Below are positions 55,801 to 64,000 of a DNA stretch of 64,000 nt, in pieces. Position 1 is the first letter of the stretch. Each line of letters begins with the position of its first letter. A program made the translations under genes and the position numbers. The notes below the pieces were generated by a model that saw nothing but the letters and a program-made list of their open reading frames with translations, was not told the origin of the DNA and ran no database searches. This stretch comes from Actinomadura pelletieri DSM 43383 (lineage in GTDB: Bacteria; Actinomycetota; Actinomycetes; Streptosporangiales; Streptosporangiaceae): positions 850,578 through 914,577 of the forward strand of contig NZ_RBWU01000003.1 in the NCBI RefSeq assembly GCF_003634705.1. The letters run 5' to 3'.

Positions 55801-56109
55801 GGACGTGCGTTATCACTCGCGCGTCCCCTACCGAGCGCCACGTCCACCTGCACGGCTACCCAACAATCGGACACCGCACCCGCCCACGCGGCGACACAAC
55901 CACCCACCAGCGGCGAGCCCGAGCCCCAGACCGTTGTTGATCGGCGCATCATCCCCGCACGAGGACCGTGAGTCAACTCACGATCCCCGCGAACCCGCCA
56001 GCGACCGAGCACCGCAACAACCGAGCGGAAGTCAGCGGCCAAGCGGCAACCGGCCCCCCGCCACGATGGTGTACTGAAGGCAGACTTCTCTGGCGACAAC
56101 TTAACTTGG

Positions 56110-56992
56110 GTGCGGTGAGCCGGAGCACCCCACCGGCCAGGCACACGTGCCGCTACCAGCGGACGCGACGACACCAGCCGCGCCGCAACCCGCGACTGCC
56201 TGACCGGCGCGGTCTGGTCCAGAGCCCACATGGAACTGACCACGCAGCGGTCCACACCAACGTCAGCGGCTCGGTACGCGTGCCGCAGCCGCGGACGCAC
56301 CAACCTCAGCCCGCCTCCGCAACCCCGCAACAACCTCGACCACTGCGATCGCGTCCGAAAGCAGGTTTAAGCGAAGCAAGAACCTGATCGCGAACCGAGC
56401 CGCTACCGGCGGACGCGACGACACCAGCCGCGCCGCAACCCGCCACCAGCCTGACCGGCGCGGTCTGGTCCAAAGCCCACATGGAACCGACCACGCAGCA
56501 AACCACACCAACGTCAGCGGCTCAGTACACGTGCCGCAGCCGGCGGACGCAACGACCTCAGCCCGCCTCCGCAACCCCGCGACAACCCGGGCCCCTGCGA
56601 TCGCGTCCGAAGGCAGGTTCAAGCGAAGCGAGAACCTGATCGCGCACCGAGCCGCTACCGGCGGACGCGACGACACCAGCCGCGCCGCAACCCGCCTGAC
56701 CGGCGCGGTCTGGTCCAAAGCCCACATGGAACCGACCACGCAGCAAACCACACCAACGTCAGCGGCTCAGTACACGTGCCGCAGCCGGCGGACGCAACGA
56801 CCTCAGCCCGCCTCCGCAACCCCGCGACAACCCGGGCCCCTGCGATCGCGTCCGAAGGCAGGTTCAAGCGAAGCGAGAACCTGATCGCGCAGCGAGCCGT
56901 TAGGCGAGTCGGAGCGATGCCAGCGATCGCACCGTGTTTCTCGACGATGGAGGCCCGCCAGGGCCGAAGGAGGAGAGAAATACAATATTAAC
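56110..56992. repeat. 245-bp tandem repeats ending in an inverted copy of the dispersed element
   Basis: GCCCACATGGAAC recurs at 56,224, 56,475 and 56,720 (251 and 245 bp apart). Units 2 and 3 are nearly identical, each containing the hairpin CAGGTTC...GAACCTG. The right end (about 56,785-56,992) is a full reverse-orientation copy of the ~200-bp element, ending TACAATATTAA at the divIVA-like stop codon. Together with the forward copy at 55,598 it bounds the whole ftsY-divIVA gap with inverted repeats. 55,801-56,109 holds no feature I can name. Confidence 0.85.
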
Positions 56993-57671
56993 GCGGCAGG
57001 GATGCGCGTTCGGAGGCTTCCCATTCGTCGACGTTGCGGAGGAGCGCTTCCAGGTAGGAGCGCAGGTGGGTGCGGTAGACGTCGCTGTAGGTGCGCAGGT
57101 AGGCGACTTCGCGCTCCAGTTCCAGGGTGTGCCGTTCGGTGTCCGGTAGGCCGCTTTGGTGGGGAACGGGTCGTGCGGTCTGTTCGGTGGTGCGGACGGC
57201 CGTGTCGGCGACGGCGGCGGCCTTGCGGTGGGCGTCCTCCAGGATGTGTTCGGCGCGTCCCTTGGCGTCGGACAGGATCGCTTCGCGGTGTAGGCGGGCC
57301 TCGTGGGAGAGTTCCCGGGTGTAACGTTCCGCGTCGGCGACGTACATGTCGGCGGTCTGTTGGGCCTGCGACAGGATCCGGACGGCTTGGAAGTGGGCGT
57401 CCTCGGGCGCCATGACGTTGGACGCGCCCTTGGCGCCTTGGGCGCCTTGGGCCCGTAGTCGGTTGACCTCGTCGGCGAGGGCGGCCCGTTCGCTGAGGAG
57501 TTGGACGAACTCCCGTTCGACGTAGGCCAGGAAGTTGCGGACCTGTTCCTCGTCGAATCCGCGGCGTCCGAGGGCGGCCCTGGCGAATGCGACCGACTGG
57601 AGTTCGCCGGGTGTCAGCCGCCGGGGGCCCTCGGAGGAGGCGGGAAGGTCAGGAGAGTTCAACGCGCTCAC
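56988..57671 (-). CDS. DivIVA-domain coiled-coil protein
   Basis: 227 residues. The N-terminal DivIVA-type motif (LTPGELQSVAFARAALGRRGFDE... up to VRNFLAYVE) is followed by coiled coil (LLSERAALADEVNRLRAQ) and a long helical region (HREAILSDAKGRAEHILEDA, DTERHTLELEREVAYLRT). It resembles the SepIVA/DivIVA-like proteins that organise the tip and septum in actinobacteria. The GTG at 57,671 overlaps the flavohaemoglobin stop (GTGA). Its TAA stop falls in the terminus of the dispersed element. Confidence 0.85.
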   Translation of the reverse strand: MSALNSPDLPASSEGPRRLTPGELQSVAFARAALGRRGFDEEQVRNFLAYVEREFVQLLSERAALADEVNRLRAQGAQGAKGASNVMAPEDAHFQAVRILSQAQQTADMYVADAERYTRELSHEARLHREAILSDAKGRAEHILEDAHRKAAAVADTAVRTTEQTARPVPHQSGLPDTERHTLELEREVAYLRTYSDVYRTHLRSYLEALLRNVDEWEASERASLPR

Positions 57672-58870
57672 CTCTGGGCGTCTGCGAAGGTTTCCAACCG
57701 GATCTGCTCGCGTGGCACACCGAGCTGCACGAGCTGCTCGACAGTGTGCCCGACCATAGCCGACGACCCACACACATAGGCGTCGTGATCGTTCCAAGGG
57801 CCGTGTCTGGCCACGACGTCGGACAGGTTGCCGTATTCGACGTCGCCGTCCGTCCGCGGTACCGGCTCGAACCAGCTGCCCGGGCGCCGTACGGGGCCGG
57901 GTCCCGCCTGGAGGAGGGCGGAGAAGCCGTGTCCGCCGGCTTCCTCGGACACGGCGGGGATGACCGTGAGCCACTCGAACTCGCTGGCGAGTTTGATGAG
58001 GGATTCAAGGTCGTACAGTCCGTCGCGCGTGCGGGCGCCGAAGAACAGGTGGACGCGGGGTGGTGCCGGACGGCCGGCGATCTGTTCGAGGATGGCCTTG
58101 AGCGGGGCGAGTCCGGTGCTGCCCGCGACGAGTAGGACGTCCCGTTGGGAGGTCTCGTCGAGGGTGAGGGTGCCGACGGGGGCTCCCATCCTGACGCGGT
58201 CACCGGTTTCGGTGGTGCGTACCAAAACGGGACTGACGGGACCGCCGTCCACGAGTCGGACGTGGAAGTCGATGGTGTGGTCGGGGCGTGGGGCGTTCGC
58301 CATCGAGTAGTACCGCCAGAGACGCGGACGGGCCATCGTCTCGACCGCGACGGACTGGCCCGGCTGGTAGGGCAGCGGCCGGTCCGGTTGGACGCGCAGG
58401 ACGGTGATGTCGAATCGGCGTCGTTCCACCGCGATGACCTGGCCGTCCCACCAGGCGGGACGGGTGAGGGCGTCCTCGTCGGCCGCTTCCAGCATGACCT
58501 TCGCGACGAGGGTGTAGGCGGCCGTCCAGTCGCCTTCGATGTCGTCGTTCCAGGCCGGGCCGGAGAAGTGCCGGAGGGTGGCGATGAGGCTGGCCCCGAC
58601 GTGCGGATAGTGCTCGGCGATGATCCCGAACCTGCGGTGGTCGCGGCCCAACTGCTGGAGGAACGGGACGAGTGTGCCGAGGTCGTCGACCCGGGCGACG
58701 ATGTGGCCGAGTGCGCGCAGCAACCTGTCACGCTGGATGCTCATCCCGATCGGGAACATGTCGCGCAGGTGGGGGTTGCGCACGAACAGATCGGAATAGA
58801 AGAACAGCGCGACCGCGTCGCCCTGCTCGGCGACGTGCGCGAAGTTGTCCTTGAGGCGCTGAACGTCCAC
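57668..58870 (-). CDS. Flavohaemoglobin-type protein (globin + FAD/NAD reductase)
   Basis: 400 residues. The globin domain (about 1-135) has B10 Tyr25 (FYSDLF), E7-region Gln46 and proximal His87 in AEHYPHVG. The ferredoxin-reductase domain follows: WRYYSMANAP (FAD; RxYS motif), LLVAGSTGLAPLKAIL (NAD) and late YVCGSSAMVG. Flavohaemoglobins use NAD(P)H and oxygen to turn nitric oxide into nitrate. Start GTG at 58,870, 6 nt after the upstream globin gene; 4-nt overlap with the DivIVA-like gene downstream. Confidence 0.92.
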   Translation of the reverse strand: MDVQRLKDNFAHVAEQGDAVALFFYSDLFVRNPHLRDMFPIGMSIQRDRLLRALGHIVARVDDLGTLVPFLQQLGRDHRRFGIIAEHYPHVGASLIATLRHFSGPAWNDDIEGDWTAAYTLVAKVMLEAADEDALTRPAWWDGQVIAVERRRFDITVLRVQPDRPLPYQPGQSVAVETMARPRLWRYYSMANAPRPDHTIDFHVRLVDGGPVSPVLVRTTETGDRVRMGAPVGTLTLDETSQRDVLLVAGSTGLAPLKAILEQIAGRPAPPRVHLFFGARTRDGLYDLESLIKLASEFEWLTVIPAVSEEAGGHGFSALLQAGPGPVRRPGSWFEPVPRTDGDVEYGNLSDVVARHGPWNDHDAYVCGSSAMVGHTVEQLVQLGVPREQIRLETFADAQR

Positions 58871-58876
58871 GTCGCC

Positions 58877-59284
58877 TCAGGAGACGAGTTCCGCGGCGGC
58901 CCCGTGCATGACACTGGCGACGAGGCCGTAGGCCGCCCGCCAGTCACGCTCGAGGTCCTCGTTCCATTCGGTGCCGCTGAAGTAGGCCAGGGTCGCGATG
59001 AGGCTGGCTCCAACGGGGACATAGTGCTCGCCAAGGACGCCGAAGCGGTAGTGCCGTCTACCGAGGTCCTCAAGGTACGGGACGAGCGTGTCGGGGTCGT
59101 CGACGGACGACACGATCTGGGAGAGGGCGCCGAGCAGGACGTCGTGCTGCCTGCTCATGGAGGCGGGGAACATCGACCTCAGCCCCGGCTCGGTGTTGAA
59201 AAGGTCGGCGTAGAAATATTCGGCGACGTCCACACCGTTCGCGGCCACCAAGGTAAAATTCTCTTTAAGTTTTCGCGCATCCAT
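58877..59284 (-). CDS. Single-domain globin, paralogue of the adjacent flavohaemoglobin
   Basis: 135 residues, ending where the globin domain of the neighbour ends. Key residues fall at identical numbers: Tyr25 (FYADLF), Gln46 and His87 (GEHYVPVG), and the segment VGASLIATL is shared, so the pair arose by tandem duplication. It may store or sense oxygen or NO and use the reductase of its neighbour or another protein. The ATG at 59,284 follows GGAAGGTGG. First gene of a three-gene operon. Confidence 0.92.
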   Translation of the reverse strand: MDARKLKENFTLVAANGVDVAEYFYADLFNTEPGLRSMFPASMSRQHDVLLGALSQIVSSVDDPDTLVPYLEDLGRRHYRFGVLGEHYVPVGASLIATLAYFSGTEWNEDLERDWRAAYGLVASVMHGAAAELVS

Positions 59285-59799
59285 GGGCACCACCTTCCAG
59301 GGGATCTCCGTAACGGGCGGGGCGCCGGGTAGGGGAGCCGGAGATCCACGGTGCATATGCGTAGTGGATAGGTGCGGGAGGCACAAGCCCGCCAGCGTCG
59401 CCGCTCAGTCACGTTCAGTCGATGACCAACCCGGTCACCGGCGCGAATGTCACCGAAGCCAAACCGTTATAGGACATAAAAATCATGACCACCACCTCGA
59501 ATACGGAACGCCGTTCGATGCACCGATCCAACAAAGAGTGACAGACATAACAACTATCTAAAATCCCCACATCAGCAGGTGAGCGACCGCTATAAGCGCC
59601 CGCCCGACCTCCACGACCGTGATCACGTCCGAAGGTCCCGCCGGGGACTTAGGACATGTCTCAAAACCCCGCTGGAGCGTCCCGACTCACGCCGCGGGCA
59701 AGCCGCCGGCAAGGTCGACGCCCCTCGCAGGGCGCCCGCTTCCGGTCGCCCGCTCGGACGCCGGCACGTGCCCGAAGGCCACTGTGGGACACGCCCTAG
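59285..59799. other. Upstream region of the globin operon
   Basis: No gene. An AT-richer stretch at 59,440-59,575 probably holds the promoter. It includes an imperfect inverted repeat TCGAATACGGAACGCCGTTCGA (59,497-59,518; arms TCGAA-ACGG and CCGT-TCGA) that could be an NO- or redox-responsive operator. Beyond about 59,600 the sequence becomes GC-rich and grades into degenerate element copies. Confidence 0.4.
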
Positions 59800-60108
59800 G
59801 CACAAGCGCAGCGAGCCGAAACGATGCCACCGACCGCACAGCGGTGCACGACGCCAGAGCCCCGCCAAGGGCTGAGGTACGCCCCAACCTCGAAGCCATC
59901 CCTACGAGCCGGCCTCAAGCCCGTCACCGCAACCCCAGAACGACCTCGACCACTGTCATCGCGTCCGAAGACAGGTTCAAGCGAAGCGAGAACCTGATCG
60001 CGCAGCGAGCCTCCAGGCGAGACGAAGCGATGCCAGCGATCGCACGCAGTTCACGACGATGGAGGCCCGCCAGGGCCGAAGGAGGAGTGCACTGCAATCA
60101 ACACTGCC
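59800..60108 (-). repeat. Dispersed ~200-bp element, copy 3 (reverse) plus degenerate neighbour
   Basis: A near-complete reverse copy spans about 59,900-60,105, ending GGAGTGCACTGCAATCAACA just before the smc stop. The hairpin CAGGTTC (59,972-59,978)/GAACCTG (59,990-59,996) and stem GGCCC/GGGCC are intact. A more degenerate partial copy (AGCGAGCCGAAACGATGCC... through CCCCGCCAAGGGC) lies at about 59,812-59,875, roughly 195 bp earlier. Confidence 0.8.
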
Positions 60109-60110
60109 TT

Positions 60111-63100
60111 TTAATCCCGCAACCGTTGGCTGACCACCTGGGTGACGCCGTCACCGCGCATGCTGACGCCGTAGAGCGCGTCGGCGCCTTCCATGGTGCG
60201 CTTCTGGTGGGTGATCACGATGAGCTGGGACGATTCGCGGAGTTCCTCGAAGACGGTGATGAGCCGTTGGGTGTTGGTGTCGTCCAGCGCGGCCTCGACC
60301 TCGTCCAGGACATAGAACGGTGACGGGCGGGCCTTGAAGACGGCGACGAGGAAGGCGATCGCGACGAGGGAGCGTTCGCCGCCCGACAGGAGCGACAGCC
60401 GTTTGACCTTCTTGCCGGGTGGGCGGGCGGCGACGTCCACGCCGGTGGTGAGCATGTCGCCGGGTTCGGTGAGCGAGAGGCTCCCTTCGCCGCCGGGGAA
60501 CAGGCGGGCGAAAATGCGTTCGAATTCGCGGGCGGTGTCCTCGTAGGCGGCGGCGAACACCTGCTGGACTCGGTCGTCCACCTCTTTGACCAAGCCGAGG
60601 AGTTCCCGCTGGGTCTTCTTCAGGTCTTCCAGCTGTGAGGTGAGGAAGGCGTGCCGTTCTTCCAGTGCCGCGAACTCCTCCAGCGCCAGCGGATTGACCT
60701 TGCCGAGCTGGTTCAGCTGCCGTTCCGCCACTTTCGCGCGCTTTTCCTGAACGGCTCGGTCGTAGGGGACGGGTTGCGCGTCCTCCCCTTTGTCGGCGTC
60801 GGGCGGGACGGGCTGGTCCGGCCCGTATTCCGAGACCAGGGACTCGACTTCCAGGCCGAACTCGTCCAGGGCCCGCTGTTCCAACTGCTCCAGGCGGAGC
60901 CGCTGTTCGGCGCGGGCGACCTCGTTGCCGTGGACGACGTTGACGAGCCGTTCGAGGGTGGCGGACAGTTCCCGCACCTGCGTCCGGACGACCTTCAGCT
61001 CCGCTTCGCGGGCGGCCTTTGCCTGCTCGGCGGCCTCGCGTCGTCGCACGGCCGCGTCCAGGGAGTGGTCGATGCGCATCAAAGCCGTTCTGGCGCCTCT
61101 GAGGACGGCGTCGGCGACCCTGGCCTGCTCTTCGCGGCGGGCGCGGCGCCGCGCGGCACGGGCCCGTTCCTCGCGTTCGCGTTGCGCGCCGCGTTCGAGC
61201 GCGTCGGCGCGTCCGGCGATGGCCTGGACGCGTTCCTCGGCGGTGCGGACCGTCAGCCGCGCCTCCATCTCGACGGCCCGCAGTTCCTGGCAGCGGGCGT
61301 TCAGCTCGTCGCGGGCCTCGGTGTCGTGCCCGGCCTCGTCGGCGACCTCCGCGGCCTCCTCCGCCTCGGCGAGCCGCAGCGCGAGTTCCGCTGCCGCCTC
61401 CGTGTCGCGCTCTACGGACTCGTTGGCCGCGTCCAGCGCCTTCGTCAGCCGTTCCGCTTCGCCTCGGGCGGCGCGGACGTCGGCTTCCAGACGCGCGGCG
61501 CGCTTCGCCTCCTGCGCGGCCTGCGCTTCGAACTCGCGCACGCGCGCGCGGACGCGGTCCAACTCCGCCTGTGCGTGGTTCACGCTCGACTGCGCTTCGG
61601 CGGCCGCGGCCTCGGCGGCCTCCACCGTCGCCTGTGCGGACTGCTCGCGCTCCAGGCAGGCCGTGAGGTCTTCGGCGGCCGCGGCCGCAGCCGTCTCGGC
61701 GGCAGCGAGGTCCTCGGTGGCCTCGTCGAGGGTCGCGCGCATCCGCAGAAGACTCTGACCGCCGTCGGCCCCGCCGCCCTGCGCCCAGTGGGCGCCGACG
61801 AGTTCCCCGTCCCGGGTGACGGCGCGCAGAGACGGGCGTCCCCTCACGAGCGCGGCGGCGGACGGAACGTCGTCCACCACGGCCACATCGCGCAGTAGAT
61901 GCTCCACGGCGGGACGCAACGAATCCGGGACGTGCACCGCGTCGACCGCGTAGTCGACGCCCGGGACACGGTTCCACGACGCGGCCGTCCCGCCCCCGAC
62001 GAGCAGCCCCGCACGTCCGGCGGCACGGGAACGCAGCAGGGTCAGCGCGGCCTCGGCCGTGTCGAGCGACCCCACGGCGATCGCCTCCGCGGCGTTGCCG
62101 AGGGCCGCGGCGACCGCGGTCTCGTATCCGGGACGGACGTTCAGCATCGACGCGACCGTTCCGAGAACGCCGTCCAGCGAACCGTCGGACCCCGCCGCCA
62201 GCAGGGCCTCGCCGCCATCGGCGGCGCTGGCCAGCGTCAGGTTGAGCGCCTCGATCCGCGCCTGCAACGCCGTGACCTTCTTCTGCGCCGCCTGATCGGC
62301 CGAACGGGCCGACGCCACCGCCGACCGGGCCTCCTTCAACGCACGGCGCGGACCGTCCACCGCGGCGCGCGCGGCCTCCGCGGCGTCCTTCGCCGCGGCG
62401 AGCGCCTCCTGGACGGTCTCATGCTCCGCCGCGAGCACCGGATCCTCGACGACCTCCGCCTCGAACGCCTCGAACTCCGCCCGAGCCGACTCGGCCCGCT
62501 GCGCGGCCTCCTCACGCGCGTCGGCGAGCCGCCCGATCTCCGACCGTCCCGCCTGCGCCTTGCTCCGCAGCGCCTCCACCCGCCCGCGCAGCCGCGCCAA
62601 CTCCTCACGACGATCGGCCGCGGCCCTGGCCGCCGCCTGCGACCGGCGCTCCTCCGCCGCGAGCGCGTCCTCCGTCCCCGACCGCTCCTCCACGGCCCTG
62701 GACAGCCCGTCCTGCGCCTCCTCCAGCGCGGCCCGCAGCATCTCCTCCTGCTCGCGGATCTCGGCGGCCTCGCGCTCCATGTCCTCCGGATCGCGGCCCC
62801 GCCGCTCCTCCGCCCGCGCCTCACTGGCATTGCGATGCCGCTCCGCCGCGAGATCGGCGACACCCCGCAGCCGCTCCTTCAACGCCGACAACCGGAACCA
62901 CGTGTCCTGGACCTGCGCGAGCCGCGGCGCCTGCTCGGCCTCCTCCGCCTCCAGCAGACCCTCGCGCTCCTGCGCCTCCGCCAGCGCCCGCTCCGTCTCC
63001 GTACGCCGCTCCCGGACCGCCGCCTCGTCCGCGGCCTCCTGCTCCAGCCTCGTCCGCAACGTGACCAGGTCGTCCGCCAACAACCGGAGCCGCGCGTCCC

Positions 63101-63767
63101 GCAGATCGGCCTGGATCACGGCCGCCTTCCGGGCGATCTCCGCCTGCCTCCCCAGCGGCTTCAACTGGCGCCGCAGCTCACCGGTCAGATCCTGCACCCG
63201 CGTCAGGTTGCCCTGCATCGCGTCCAGCTTGCGGAGCGCCTTCTCCTTCCGCTTCCGATGCTTGAGGACGCCCGCCGCCTCCTCGATCACCGCGCGGCGC
63301 CCCTCCGGCCCCGAATGCAGGACGCGGTCCAACTGCCCCTGCCCGATGATCACGTGCATCTCGCGGCCGATGCCCGAGTCCGACAGCAACTCCTGGATGT
63401 CCAGCAGCCGACACGCGTCCCCGTTGATCGCGTACTCGCTGGACCCCGACCGGAACATCAACCGGCTGATCGTGACCTCGGAGTAGTCGATCGGCAACGC
63501 CCCATCGGAGTTGTCGATCGTCAACACGACCTCGGCACGGCCCAGCGGCGCCCGACTCGCCGTCCCGGCGAAGATGACATCCTCCATCTTGCCGCCGCGC
63601 AGCGACTTCGCGCCCTGCTCCCCCATCACCCAGGCCAACGCGTCCACCACATTGGACTTGCCCGACCCGTTCGGCCCCACGACCGCCGTGATCCCAGGCT
63701 CGAACTTCAACGTGGTCGACGACGCGAAGGACTTGAAGCCGCGCAACGTCAGATTCTTCAGATACAC
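60111..63767 (-). CDS. smc: Chromosome segregation ATPase SMC
   Basis: 1,218 residues, full length. N-terminal ATPase half with LRGFKSFASSTTL and Walker A GPNGSGKSN (31-39), two long coiled-coil arms, a hinge at about 510-650 (LDGVLGTVASMLNVRPGYET, VDAVHVPDSLRPA), and the C-terminal half with signature LLSGGERSLVAIAFL and Walker B FYVLDEVEAALDD. With ScpAB it compacts and segregates the chromosome. The GTG at 63,767 gives the canonical MYLKNLTLRGF start and has GGGGAG upstream; an earlier in-frame GTG at 63,788 does not. Confidence 0.97.
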   Translation of the reverse strand: MYLKNLTLRGFKSFASSTTLKFEPGITAVVGPNGSGKSNVVDALAWVMGEQGAKSLRGGKMEDVIFAGTASRAPLGRAEVVLTIDNSDGALPIDYSEVTISRLMFRSGSSEYAINGDACRLLDIQELLSDSGIGREMHVIIGQGQLDRVLHSGPEGRRAVIEEAAGVLKHRKRKEKALRKLDAMQGNLTRVQDLTGELRRQLKPLGRQAEIARKAAVIQADLRDARLRLLADDLVTLRTRLEQEAADEAAVRERRTETERALAEAQEREGLLEAEEAEQAPRLAQVQDTWFRLSALKERLRGVADLAAERHRNASEARAEERRGRDPEDMEREAAEIREQEEMLRAALEEAQDGLSRAVEERSGTEDALAAEERRSQAAARAAADRREELARLRGRVEALRSKAQAGRSEIGRLADAREEAAQRAESARAEFEAFEAEVVEDPVLAAEHETVQEALAAAKDAAEAARAAVDGPRRALKEARSAVASARSADQAAQKKVTALQARIEALNLTLASAADGGEALLAAGSDGSLDGVLGTVASMLNVRPGYETAVAAALGNAAEAIAVGSLDTAEAALTLLRSRAAGRAGLLVGGGTAASWNRVPGVDYAVDAVHVPDSLRPAVEHLLRDVAVVDDVPSAAALVRGRPSLRAVTRDGELVGAHWAQGGGADGGQSLLRMRATLDEATEDLAAAETAAAAAAEDLTACLEREQSAQATVEAAEAAAAEAQSSVNHAQAELDRVRARVREFEAQAAQEAKRAARLEADVRAARGEAERLTKALDAANESVERDTEAAAELALRLAEAEEAAEVADEAGHDTEARDELNARCQELRAVEMEARLTVRTAEERVQAIAGRADALERGAQREREERARAARRRARREEQARVADAVLRGARTALMRIDHSLDAAVRRREAAEQAKAAREAELKVVRTQVRELSATLERLVNVVHGNEVARAEQRLRLEQLEQRALDEFGLEVESLVSEYGPDQPVPPDADKGEDAQPVPYDRAVQEKRAKVAERQLNQLGKVNPLALEEFAALEERHAFLTSQLEDLKKTQRELLGLVKEVDDRVQQVFAAAYEDTAREFERIFARLFPGGEGSLSLTEPGDMLTTGVDVAARPPGKKVKRLSLLSGGERSLVAIAFLVAVFKARPSPFYVLDEVEAALDDTNTQRLITVFEELRESSQLIVITHQKRTMEGADALYGVSMRGDGVTQVVSQRLRD

Positions 63768-63830
63768 GCGCTCCCCGTCCCCCTCCACGAGCCGGCCGAC
63801 AACATCCGTCGAACGATACTGTGTTTATTG

Positions 63831-64000
63831 CAGATCACTCCTCCTTCGGCCCTGGCGGGCCTCCATCGTCGTGAACTGCGGGCGATCGCTGGCATCGCTT
63901 CGGCTCGCCTTACGGCTCGCTGCGCGATCAGGTTTCTCGCAGGCTCGAAACCTGCCTTCGGACGCGATCGCAGGGGTCGAGGTCGTTGCGGGGTTGCGGA
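63831..64000 (+). repeat. Dispersed ~200-bp element, copy 4 (forward, cut by window end)
   Basis: Begins TTTATTGCAGATCACTCC, about 43 bp upstream of the smc frame, and matches copies 1-3 to the window edge. Its hairpin has an extra base pair relative to the others: CAGGTTTC (63,929-63,936) with GAAACCTG (63,947-63,954), and the loop differs (TCGCAGGCTC). Stem GGCCC/GGGCC also present. Confidence 0.85.

Overview
The window is GC-rich actinobacterial chromosome. GTG starts, Shine-Dalgarno sites and many ATGA/GTGA stop-start overlaps fit this, as do lineage-typical genes: DUF2469 beside rnhB, a PknG-type kinase with GlnX/GlnH-like partners, DivIVA-domain proteins, YifB/DprA, and an amtB-glnB-glnD operon preceded by GlnR-like boxes. 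A Streptosporangiales/Thermomonosporaceae-like organism is plausible, but that is inference from style, not from a database match. Read on the minus strand from the right edge, the backbone is smc, (flavohaemoglobin operon), ftsY, amtB-glnB-glnD, ffh, rpsP-khpA-rimM-trmD, rplS, lepB, rnhB-DUF2469, xerC, rpsB, tsf, pyrH, frr, cdsA, rlmN, DivIVA-motif protein ... dxr. This is the classical actinobacterial housekeeping order. The yraN-comM-dprA operon and a small M23 peptidase gene lie on the opposite strand.

The left 26 kb (303-26,866) separates dxr from the rlmN cluster and carries accessory genes. These are an orphan sensor kinase, a PotD-like binding protein, a methylmalonate-semialdehyde dehydrogenase/aminotransferase pair under a divergent PucR regulator, a Uma2 nuclease-fold protein, a YbdK-type carboxylate-amine ligase and a WYL protein lacking its HTH. 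They also include a seven-gene signalling operon (12,187-21,591): coiled-coil protein, PknG-like kinase, PP2C phosphatase, VWA protein, FHA protein, GlnX-like membrane sensor and GlnH-like lipoprotein. Five of its six junctions are 4-nt overlaps, and the kinase, phosphatase and FHA protein all carry zinc ribbons. It looks like a complete sense-phosphorylate-read-erase circuit that extends the mycobacterial PknG/GlnX/GlnH pathway.

The intergenic spaces are the other striking feature. Nearly every long gap holds its own tandem repeat family: 46 and 156 bp; 178 bp; about 190-240 bp; 93 bp; 61-bp monomers in a 183-bp higher-order unit; and 245 bp. A separate dispersed element of about 200 bp occurs in both orientations at 55.6, 57.0, 60.1 and 63.8 kb, and degenerate pieces lie beside the sensor-kinase stop codon. 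Its copies differ by compensatory changes in predicted hairpins, and one intergenic region (55,598-56,992) is bounded by inverted copies. The 178-bp array extends into the last codons of xerC, so each unit contains a degenerate copy of the xerC 3' end. No tRNA, rRNA, CRISPR array or insertion-sequence transposase was recognised.
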